This document shows positions 1 to 5,756 of a stretch of DNA of 5,756 bases, one piece after another. Position numbers and translations under genes: made by a program. How positions within the stretch are numbered: the first letter of the stretch is position 1; every line of letters begins with the position of its first letter. Under the pieces are notes generated by a model that was not told where the DNA came from, did not search any database, and saw nothing but the letters and a program-made list of their open reading frames with translations. The stretch spans positions 1-5,756 of the forward strand of contig CAZXZC010000036.1 of assembly GCA_964645125.1 (NCBI GenBank). The letters run 5' to 3'. This DNA comes from JBDKGD01 sp964645125 (GTDB taxonomy: Bacteria; Patescibacteriota; Minisyncoccia; UBA6257; 2-01-FULL-56-20).

Positions 1-1480
1 TCAAGGTGATTTGGGTTGGGGTAAGAACTGGGCCGTAGGACTGCCCGCCTGATCCAACTGCATTGGCAGTGGTTGGGCAACCTTGGCTTCCCGGTGTGCA
101 ACTCCACGTACACTGAGTGTCGGGCGTTGCACCAGGAACCGTGTAGTTAATCACACCAAAGGTAGAGTTTGCGCCAGTTGCAGTGCAAGAAAGAGAACCT
201 GGTGGTGGTGGGGTTGGTGCATGCGAAACCTTCACGCGACACGTTGCATGGGGGCCAGCTGGTGCACCAGCTTGCTGGTTTGGATACTGGGTAATCGTGT
301 CTGGCGGCGAAGATACAGTGACCAAATAACTTCCTTCTTGGTTAAATGTTGTTTCAAATACTCCGTCTTGTGGACAATACCCAGCAGGATATGTTGGTCC
401 GCCAATTGGCGCATAGGTACAAGCTCCCTGAGTCGTATTATCTTTTGAAGCAGGAGTTGCCCCCGGAGCACTCCACACAATATGGTTTCCACCACCAGAA
501 GCTACAAACCGAGTTTTTTCACCCACCATCACTTCTTTATCAAACTGAGCATTGCCACCCGCATCAGGTAAACAATTTACCGGGAATGGCGTACCGCAGG
601 CAGGTAAACCTGACCCTGGGTCATTACAGCCTCCGAGGACATTTAACACCGCATTTGCCTCAACAGTCGCCCCAGCAGTTGCTTCTTGGTACGCAAGAAC
701 TTTGATGCCGTAATGTGGATTTGGCAAAACCTGGGTGGTAGTACGAACCTCAACGGTCGCAGTTGCGGGCCCACCGGACACATTCACCGCGCTATATACA
801 GGGTTTCCATTCACAAAAATATTTGCAGCCGTAGTCTGGGCAAGCAAATTTGAATCTGAGTAGTTAGTCGTAATAATAACCTGTCCTGAAAATCCACTCT
901 GCGGAGTAACAGTGACGGTGTAGCTTGCACGCTCACCTGGATTTATCGTAACAGTGGCAGGGCTAACAGAAACAGAAAATGGAACAGCAGAACTATTTCC
1001 TGTTCCAGTATTAGCAGTGCTGTTATTAGTGTAGGAATTATTCGTATTCGTTTGTACGGTAAGGGCGCTGGCGGTCACAGATCCGACATATCCCAAAGCT
1101 GGAGTAATATTATTATTTACTTGAAAAGCACGAACTGCCGCCTGGGTTTCGCGATCAAATATTCCATCAGTAGGGACGCGATACCCTAAATTCGACAAAG
1201 CTTTCTGTAATATTTTTACATCAGACACTTTGGGTGAATTCAACTGCAACCCCGGGTTTGTTGAGGAAAACAAACGGGCTGAATTGGTGGCAGCGGCAGA
1301 GGAAACAGTCACCTGTTGCCCGCCGCTAAGCGCCGCAAGTTTCGCTTGCAACACCGCAACCTGCGAAAGCAACGACTGAATTAAATCAGAGGTAGCATCA
1401 GCGCGGGCAAACTGCACCGACCCCAAAGACAACGCGCACAACAACACCCCAGCAAACACATATCGAAAAAATGGTTTCAT
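1..1480 (-). CDS. Secreted peptidoglycan-binding protein with Ig-like domains (3' end cut by window)
   Basis: The frame is open from ATG at 1480 to the left edge, giving 493 codons with no stop, so the C-terminus is missing. Residues 1-27 form a signal peptide: basic n-region with R6, hydrophobic core, and an A-R-A cleavage site at 25-27. Residues 32-51 form a leucine-rich amphipathic helix. Residues about 82-140 match the PG_binding_1 family, with pattern DVKILQKAL..LGY, then DGIFDRETQAAVRAFQ, which normally binds peptidoglycan. An Asn/Thr/Ser linker (141-167) leads to an Ig-like beta domain (about 168-280, SPATVTINPGE). A second, PKD/Ig-like domain follows (about 308-420, with HIVWSAPGATP and EGSYLVTV). 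A PTPPPP linker (422-427) precedes a Cys-containing segment with C432, C457, C461 and C468. No catalytic domain is visible. A wall-attached surface protein is the likely role, but the ligand is unknown. No Shine-Dalgarno sequence precedes the ATG, which follows seven T residues. Confidence 0.9.
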   Translation of the reverse strand, partial: MKPFFRYVFAGVLLCALSLGSVQFARADATSDLIQSLLSQVAVLQAKLAALSGGQQVTVSSAAATNSARLFSSTNPGLQLNSPKVSDVKILQKALSNLGYRVPTDGIFDRETQAAVRAFQVNNNITPALGYVGSVTASALTVQTNTNNSYTNNSTANTGTGNSSAVPFSVSVSPATVTINPGERASYTVTVTPQSGFSGQVIITTNYSDSNLLAQTTAANIFVNGNPVYSAVNVSGGPATATVEVRTTTQVLPNPHYGIKVLAYQEATAGATVEANAVLNVLGGCNDPGSGLPACGTPFPVNCLPDAGGNAQFDKEVMVGEKTRFVASGGGNHIVWSAPGATPASKDNTTQGACTYAPIGGPTYPAGYCPQDGVFETTFNQEGSYLVTVSSPPDTITQYPNQQAGAPAGPHATCRVKVSHAPTPPPPGSLSCTATGANSTFGVINYTVPGATPDTQCTWSCTPGSQGCPTTANAVGSGGQSYGPVLTPTQITL

Positions 1481-1519
1481 AAAAAAACGAATAATTTGTG
1501 TATATACCCTTTACTCAAA

Positions 1520-1528
1520 AGTATACCA
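1520..1528 (-). promoter_or_regulatory. Candidate extended -10 promoter for the peptidoglycan-binding protein gene
   Basis: On the minus strand this reads TGGTATACT, a TGN extended -10 followed by a hexamer with 4 of 6 matches to TATAAT. Transcription would start near 1513, leaving a leader of about 33 nt. No well-spaced -35 is seen; TTGTGA lies upstream but with a 14-bp spacer, which is too short. It sits in the 81-bp gap (1481-1561) after the stop of the preceding gene. No convincing terminator lies in that gap, so read-through is also possible. Confidence 0.4.
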
Positions 1529-1561
1529 CACACCATCACTCACAAAAGAAACATAAAAGCT

Positions 1562-3187
1562 TTATTGCCCCGCAGACTTCACGGCAAGAAGTCGCAACAA
1601 CGCAGCCACCATCGCCTGGAGTTGGTGCAGTAACGAAATGTCGGGGCTTGCAACAGCGCGAGGATCAATAGGGGCATAAATACACGATCGATCAAGAGCA
1701 GCCTGAAGCCCAGAAAAAGAAGCTGAAACAAGCGAAGTCTCTAAAATAGTGCCGGTCGAAAAAGCAACGCCCGAAACATATGGCGAAGCCGTAAGCGCAT
1801 CGGCAAAAGAGCTTACTCCCGAAACACCGTGCACAATATTTATGCGCTGCGCGGCTGGGTAGTCAAAAAATGCTCTCGGTGGGACGATTGCTGCCAAAAC
1901 AGGGCTTGCGTGTTCAAATACCGCGTAATCAATCAAATTCTTATAGTACGCACTGTCTGGGTACCCCGAAAACACAAACATGGTTTGCATCCCCTGCAAT
2001 CGAATAGTTTGGGCAACCGAAGCAAAAAATGCAGCCGCATCTGAAACTACTGAGACATTGTACACCCCAATACCATCTAGGCTGTACCAGTCACGATACG
2101 CGGCGATATCTTGCGCAACCTGCGAAAGTTGACCAAACCCATATTTGCCATCTACCAACCCAAACACGCGCGCGCCCCGAGCACGCATTTTCGAAACTGA
2201 AAGCGCAATGGTCGCATCGGGCACCGCCCCCGGGCCGGCAATATCAGGACGAAGTATTACTGTATCCCCTAGTCGAGCAGAAACAGCCAACACGTCAAAC
2301 GATGCGGCATCATGCCCATACACCACAAACACTGGCGACTTACACGCAATAACAGGAGGAACAAACACCGGCGCGACAACAGACGCAGTAGTCGACGAAG
2401 AACTACTTGCCATCACTGTTGTACCAGAAGTATTTCCAGGAATGGTAAAAGAATTAGGTGTCACAGCACCAGGAACAACCACCAAAACCGTCACCGTATG
2501 TGACACGCCAAACCCATCAACACCAACAACCGTTACTGGATACGTCCCCCCGCCCGCGCGCGAGTCTATTGCCCCAGATACAGCAACAACCCCGCCCGCA
2601 GAAACAGATTGTGGAACCACCGAAACATCCACAATTCCGCTCGACACAGGCACAGAAAATTTAACAGAGGAAGAACTCGCAGAAACAACCGAAACGGAAA
2701 ATGAAAACTTCCTGCTCGAAGAAACTGTGACGGTAGATGGATTTGCAATAAGTAAAAAATCTCCGGAGGCAGAGGAGGCAGAACCAACAGAAGTATTGCT
2801 CGGCTGCGCCGCAAAAGGAATCGAAACAATTCCCGTTACCGTATGAGCTACACCATCGGCACGCAATACTTGAATGGGGATAAACAGCGTTGCACCGGCA
2901 GAAGCACCAGAAACAGACACAGAAGCTTTTACTGGTTTATCGCCAATGGGTTTCACCAACACAGAAACACCAGACGGCAAAACAGCAGACGACGCAAGTC
3001 CAAACGTATAGCCTATGCCAGAGTCTGCCGGCGCACCAGAAAGCACGCTCACCTCAAACTGAGCAGTCGTTGCTCCGGTAGCCTGAGTAACTCCAGCAAC
3101 CGCCACAAAATCCTCCACGGCAAAAGCAAAAGAGGAAAACACAAAAAAGAAAGCAAAAAACGCCGCGCATGCCACAAAAAACCTCAT
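1562..3187 (-). CDS. Secreted Ig-like protein with a degenerate spherulin-4-like barrel (probable pseudoenzyme)
   Basis: The gene encodes 541 aa from ATG at 3187, ending in TAA. Residues 1-23 are a Phe-rich signal peptide ending in AFA. Two Val/Ser-rich beta domains follow (about 27-127 and 143-240). The second has the common exoprotein Ig-like pattern NPSTVTV..., then GGTYPVTVVG and SHTVTV. After a Ser/Thr linker, C282 and C502 bracket a barrel that aligns to the spherulin-4 domain of the gene at 4273-5756. Shared positions include GPG, V.G.V..KYG-like, WY and LDGI/VDGI. The acidic Asp-Glu pair of that domain is Y376-N377 here, while a later Glu (E425, in VFEH) is kept. I therefore infer loss of hydrolase activity, possibly with glycan binding retained. 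A leucine-rich amphipathic helix (518-536) ends the protein. An alternative in-frame ATG at 3226 adds 13 residues and overlaps the upstream stop as ATGAGTAA. I prefer 3187 because it gives a compact signal peptide and has a -10-like box at leaderless spacing. Confidence 0.85.
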   Translation of the reverse strand: MRFFVACAAFFAFFFVFSSFAFAVEDFVAVAGVTQATGATTAQFEVSVLSGAPADSGIGYTFGLASSAVLPSGVSVLVKPIGDKPVKASVSVSGASAGATLFIPIQVLRADGVAHTVTGIVSIPFAAQPSNTSVGSASSASGDFLLIANPSTVTVSSSRKFSFSVSVVSASSSSVKFSVPVSSGIVDVSVVPQSVSAGGVVAVSGAIDSRAGGGTYPVTVVGVDGFGVSHTVTVLVVVPGAVTPNSFTIPGNTSGTTVMASSSSSTTASVVAPVFVPPVIACKSPVFVVYGHDAASFDVLAVSARLGDTVILRPDIAGPGAVPDATIALSVSKMRARGARVFGLVDGKYGFGQLSQVAQDIAAYRDWYSLDGIGVYNVSVVSDAAAFFASVAQTIRLQGMQTMFVFSGYPDSAYYKNLIDYAVFEHASPVLAAIVPPRAFFDYPAAQRINIVHGVSGVSSFADALTASPYVSGVAFSTGTILETSLVSASFSGLQAALDRSCIYAPIDPRAVASPDISLLHQLQAMVAALLRLLAVKSAGQ

Positions 3188-3193
3188 ACACTC

Positions 3194-3202
3194 ATTGTAC
3201 CA
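3194..3202 (-). promoter_or_regulatory. Candidate extended -10 box at leaderless spacing
   Basis: The minus strand reads TGGTACAAT, then six bases (GAGTGT), then the ATG at 3187. The TACAAT hexamer matches TATAAT at 5 of 6 positions and carries a TGN extension. A start point about 7 nt downstream would fall on the A of ATG, giving a leaderless mRNA. The -35 region is weak: GTAAGA at 17-bp spacing matches only 3 of 6. No Shine-Dalgarno sequence lies at normal distance; a GGGGAG run is more than 20 nt upstream. This box supports choosing 3187 over 3226 as the start. Confidence 0.45.
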
Positions 3203-3218
3203 AAGAAAAACTCCCCTC

Positions 3219-4181
3219 TTACTCATTTGGCAAAAACACCTGCGGAGGCGGGGTTCGCAAAATAAAACGCTTCACTCGCTTATAAAAACTCCATACCGCC
3301 CAAAGCGCCCCATAAATACCATATTTTTTCGCAAAGAAAATATCGACGAGTTTGCGATACTTTTTATACTTCCAGGGAGTTTTGTTTGCATACATCACAT
3401 ATTCACGTTGGTATGGTAATGCCGAAAACACATACCACGGCTTTGACCCACCAGCAAAATGGACAAATACTGGATTAGCTTCACGAGCGTCAGTAGATCC
3501 AACAAGAAAATTATATTTTTGCGGCAACTCCACGCAGTCATCCAAAAAAACCAAATTCAAAGCGTCCTGATCAGCAGCAGCAATGCTCTTCCCGTGATCA
3601 CGTAAAACCGCAACGAGCTTATCCCCAACATCTCGCGCACGCCACCTATCTAAATCAATCAAAAGCATGCCCGCGTTAAAATACAAAGGTTTCGCAGGAA
3701 ACGGTGCGCCCACGCGCTGGCATAATTGACGCAAATGATTTAAACGAAGGTGCTGAAAACAATCAGCAACCGCCCCAATAGTCTTACCCTTCAAATCAGC
3801 CGTCAAAAGAGGTGCAATGTCACCCCGAACAATCATGTCACAATCAACATACAATACGCGCTTATAAGATTCAGGCAAAATACGTGCAATCCCCACTCGC
3901 TGAAAAGTTTCTGGGGGAAATTGTCCAAACGAAACACCGGAAAAAAGACTTTGATCAAGAACAACGTACTGTAAAGCAAATCCATACCGATCCTCTAAAA
4001 CCTTCAACTTTGCCTTACTCGCCTCAGAGATACCGCTGTCAATAACGAAAATGTCAAAATCTCGATTTGTCCTATTGTTTTCAAACAAAGAACACAGCAT
4101 TACTCCGAGCAAGATTGAGTACGAATCATTGGTACAAAACACAATTGCAGTATCAGAAGATCCACGCACGGTGCTTGTCAT
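3219..4181 (-). CDS. Glycosyltransferase family 8 (LgtC-like)
   Basis: The product is 320 aa from ATG at 4181, close to the length of LgtC. It is a retaining glycosyltransferase of the GT8/Glyco_transf_8 family (GT-A fold), which moves glucose or galactose from a UDP-sugar to a surface glycan or lipid acceptor. Visible motifs in order are the N-terminal AIVFCTND strand, VIDSGIS, the metal-binding DxD as YVDCDM (D113 and D115), YFNAGMLLIDLDRW (167-180), ADQDALN (203-209), KYNFL, and HFAGGSKPW (241-249), whose His is the third metal ligand in LgtC. All key residues look intact. The C-terminal 50 residues are rich in Lys/Arg and aromatics (KYKKYRK, FYKRVKRFILR), as expected for a peripheral membrane enzyme. 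There is no signal peptide, so it is cytoplasmic-facing. An in-frame GTG at 4199 is a weaker start. Donor and acceptor sugars cannot be read from sequence. It lies between two spherulin-4-type genes, which suggests a shared glycan. Confidence 0.95.
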   Translation of the reverse strand: MTSTVRGSSDTAIVFCTNDSYSILLGVMLCSLFENNRTNRDFDIFVIDSGISEASKAKLKVLEDRYGFALQYVVLDQSLFSGVSFGQFPPETFQRVGIARILPESYKRVLYVDCDMIVRGDIAPLLTADLKGKTIGAVADCFQHLRLNHLRQLCQRVGAPFPAKPLYFNAGMLLIDLDRWRARDVGDKLVAVLRDHGKSIAAADQDALNLVFLDDCVELPQKYNFLVGSTDAREANPVFVHFAGGSKPWYVFSALPYQREYVMYANKTPWKYKKYRKLVDIFFAKKYGIYGALWAVWSFYKRVKRFILRTPPPQVFLPNE

Positions 4182-4187
4182 ATAGCT

Positions 4188-4193
4188 ATAGTA
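4188..4193 (-). promoter_or_regulatory. Candidate -10 box at leaderless spacing before the GT8 gene
   Basis: The minus strand reads TACTAT, six bases (AGCTAT), then ATG at 4181. This is the same spacing as TACAAT-N6-ATG at the next gene downstream. A possible -35, TTGAAG, lies 19 bp upstream, which is longer than ideal. No Shine-Dalgarno sequence precedes the ATG. A terminator-like hairpin lies just upstream, consistent with a separate transcription unit. Confidence 0.45.
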
Positions 4194-4226
4194 TTGCACA
4201 GCGAATAAAAGCCTTCAAACAACCCA

Positions 4227-4249
4227 AGACCCCATTATGCATGGGGTCT
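4227..4249 (-). terminator. Probable intrinsic terminator after the upstream spherulin-4 gene
   Basis: A perfect 9-bp inverted repeat (AGACCCCAT / ATGGGGTCT) encloses a 5-nt loop. It starts 24 bp past the TAA at 4273-4275. On the minus strand the stem is followed by TTGGGTTGTTTG, which is T-rich but interrupted, so termination may be partial. On the plus strand the following bases are A-rich, so it would not terminate plus-strand transcription. Confidence 0.6.
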
Positions 4250-4272
4250 CAACAAGACGAAAAAATGGTAGT

Positions 4273-5756
4273 TTATTGAACCAATTTCTGTAATTGCGTA
4301 ACCAACGCCCACAAGGTGTCAAGAGTTGAAGCAGTAGTGGTTACGGGCTTGACCTCAGAAGTACTTGCGATAGAGCAACCACTTCCCGAAAGCTGAGCCA
4401 CCTCAGAAGAGAAATACGGTGGTAAACTATCCCATGGATTTGGGAGCAAGTCATTCGTAATATACACATACCCACCGCGTCGCTTAAACGCAAGATTCGC
4501 CGCATCCTTCATATCAGTCTCCGAAAAAGTAGCGTGCACCAAGTGTGCAAACCTGTTTGGGGCATAATTATTCACCCATGCTGGCGGAGTCCACGTTTTA
4601 TACATTGCGTAGGTATCTTCAAAAATCATCACCACATCAGCCACCCCCATATACCCCTGATCAGGAACTACACCAGGATTAATCATAATAAGCTTCCCCG
4701 GCATATTCGTACGAATATAGCTTTGAATATCTTGATAATAGGGCAACGCAGTTGCCGATGTCGCTCCTTCGTCTAAGAATATTCCATCTACGTTGTACCA
4801 CTGCTTAAAAGTATTAATTTCTGCCTTCACGGTCGCCGCAGGCCGTGCGCCATAGCTAGTATGCACATAGCCCAACACCTTAATACCAGCTTGTTGCGCG
4901 CGGAGAACCGCTGCTACGTAATTTTGATCAACACTCGCGCCAGGACCAGAAGCTGGATTCATAATCATAACACCCGCAGACGTGCGAGAATTAACCGCCT
5001 GATCCCAAAAAGAACCCGGATAAAAATACGCCGGAATAACAAGCTGTTGATTGCATGACGTAGCAGCAACAGTTGCTGGCGCAACAGCCATGGTAAATTG
5101 TTGTCGAGCGGTGGCTCCAGCCGTATCCGTCACCACTATCTCAAACGTAAAACTGCCAGCTTGCGTAGGAGTACCCGATAAAAGGGCAGAAGTAATTGCG
5201 GGACACGAAGCAATGATGCCAGGCGCCGGTGGCGCGCAACTTGGAATAATGCGACCAAACGTTAAACCAGGCGGCAGAGCCCCCGAAGATATGGCAAACG
5301 TATACGATCCAACAGCACCACCGCTTGCATCAAACACCGCTTGAAAATAACTCCCCACTACCCCACTCAAAGTCGAAGGAGTAGAAAGGGTGATGGGCGT
5401 ACCAGAAGATGAGGTTGAGGTAATAACAAAATAATCATTGCTCGCGTCACTTGCCAAAAGTGTCGGCGGCAACACATCCGGACAAATAGTACTCACGCAC
5501 AGGGAAGGCCCCGTATACAATCGTGCCTCAATCTTATACTTACCAGAAACCGTTGAAGCAGGAATAGACCAGGCATAGGAACCCTGGCCTGGCTCAATGC
5601 GCTGCGCGATCAACTGAGACTGACCATTTGCGGGTACCAAAAAAAGTGCAATCCAAGAATTAGCATACGGCGATGCAATCCACGAAATCGTCTGCAAAGA
5701 AGTCCCATTCCCCACCTGCAATGTTTCGCCGCCATTGGGAGCAGTTACCTGTACCG
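4273..5756 (-). CDS. Exported Kre9/Knh1-like, Ig-like and spherulin-4 (GH135-like) protein (5' end cut by window)
   Basis: The frame stays open to the right edge (493 residues visible), so the start and any signal peptide lie outside. A TTG at 5721 is not a start: the codons before it complete the typical VTAPNGGET...VG opening of a Kre9/Knh1-type domain (about 1-112, ending SNDYFVI). A putative Ig domain of He_PIG type follows (about 118-226, with GALPPGLTF and LSGTPTQAGSFTFEIVVTD), carrying a Cys-containing insertion. Residues about 237-457 match spherulin-4: IPAYFYPGSFW, NPASGPG, VLGYVHTSYGAR, WYNVDGIFLDE. In this family (fungal Sph3, GH135) a TIM-like barrel cleaves galactosaminogalactan. 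The acidic pair D328-E329 and a later Glu (E379, in MIFEDTY) are present, so activity is plausible; the substrate here is unknown. C234 and C460 bracket the barrel. The chain ends in an amphipathic helix (477-493) and TAA. It acts outside the membrane. Confidence 0.9.
   Translation of the reverse strand, partial: VQVTAPNGGETLQVGNGTSLQTISWIASPYANSWIALFLVPANGQSQLIAQRIEPGQGSYAWSIPASTVSGKYKIEARLYTGPSLCVSTICPDVLPPTLLASDASNDYFVITSTSSSGTPITLSTPSTLSGVVGSYFQAVFDASGGAVGSYTFAISSGALPPGLTFGRIIPSCAPPAPGIIASCPAITSALLSGTPTQAGSFTFEIVVTDTAGATARQQFTMAVAPATVAATSCNQQLVIPAYFYPGSFWDQAVNSRTSAGVMIMNPASGPGASVDQNYVAAVLRAQQAGIKVLGYVHTSYGARPAATVKAEINTFKQWYNVDGIFLDEGATSATALPYYQDIQSYIRTNMPGKLIMINPGVVPDQGYMGVADVVMIFEDTYAMYKTWTPPAWVNNYAPNRFAHLVHATFSETDMKDAANLAFKRRGGYVYITNDLLPNPWDSLPPYFSSEVAQLSGSGCSIASTSEVKPVTTTASTLDTLWALVTQLQKLVQ

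Noticed and set aside
83..705. Overlapping open frames on both strands near the left edge
   Set aside because: They are antisense or out-of-frame shadows of the peptidoglycan-binding protein, whose frame gives coherent domains throughout.
1552..1565. AT-only inverted repeat near the end of the degenerate spherulin-4 gene, considered as a terminator
   Set aside because: The stem is about 5 A-T pairs and overlaps the stop codon; it is too weak to call despite T-rich sequence after it.
2145..2846. Long plus-strand open frame of 233 codons
   Set aside because: It lies wholly antisense to the Ser/Val-rich part of the gene at 1562-3187, is very rich in Thr/Pro/Glu as expected from a reverse frame, and shows no domain, signal peptide or start signal.
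4197..4199. GTG as the start of the GT8 gene
   Set aside because: The ATG at 4181 lies close to the conserved first strand, and the 18 extra bases would overlap the candidate -10 box. It cannot be fully excluded.
5719..5721. TTG as the start of the right-edge gene
   Set aside because: The frame continues upstream to the edge, and the upstream codons encode VTAPNGGET, the conserved opening of the Kre9/Knh1-like domain. The gene is simply truncated by the window.
1..5756. CRISPR array, tRNA, rRNA, insertion sequence or recoded stop codons
   Set aside because: No regularly spaced repeats, cloverleaf, rRNA-like sequence, transposase or terminal repeats were seen by eye, and all four frames read through without in-frame TGA.

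Overview
The window reads as part of a surface or exopolysaccharide locus of an uncultivated bacterium, most likely a Candidatus Patescibacteria (CPR) member of the Parcubacteria type. This is an inference from protein style. The clues are secreted mosaics of Ser/Thr-rich linkers, Ig-like domains, a Kre9/Knh1-type domain and a peptidoglycan-binding domain. Starts lack Shine-Dalgarno sequences, the three visible stops are all TAA, and GC content is middling. No ribosomal or phylogenetic marker gene is present, so the assignment is not proven. The standard genetic code fits, since no in-frame TGA is needed.

All four genes lie on the minus strand, so transcription runs from high to low coordinates. 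First is the 3' part of a secreted protein with Kre9/Knh1-like, putative Ig (He_PIG-like) and spherulin-4 (GH135-like) domains (4273 to the right edge). A short gap with a hairpin terminator follows. Next is a GT8 glycosyltransferase of the LgtC type (3219-4181). After a 31-bp gap comes a second secreted protein with Ig-like domains and a diverged spherulin-4-like barrel (1562-3187). After an 81-bp gap comes a secreted peptidoglycan-binding/Ig-like protein (1480 to the left edge) whose C-terminus is cut off.

The layout suggests a small envelope-glycan module. The GT8 enzyme would add sugars on the cytoplasmic side. An apparently active spherulin-4 barrel would cut or bind an extracellular glycan. 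Its paralogue has kept the fold and a flanking cysteine pair but lost the acidic Asp-Glu pair, so it may be a glycan-binding pseudoenzyme. The peptidoglycan-binding protein is a candidate wall anchor. The most notable observations are this enzyme/pseudoenzyme pair flanking a glycosyltransferase, and two starts sharing the layout TACNAT-N6-ATG, which suggests leaderless transcripts.
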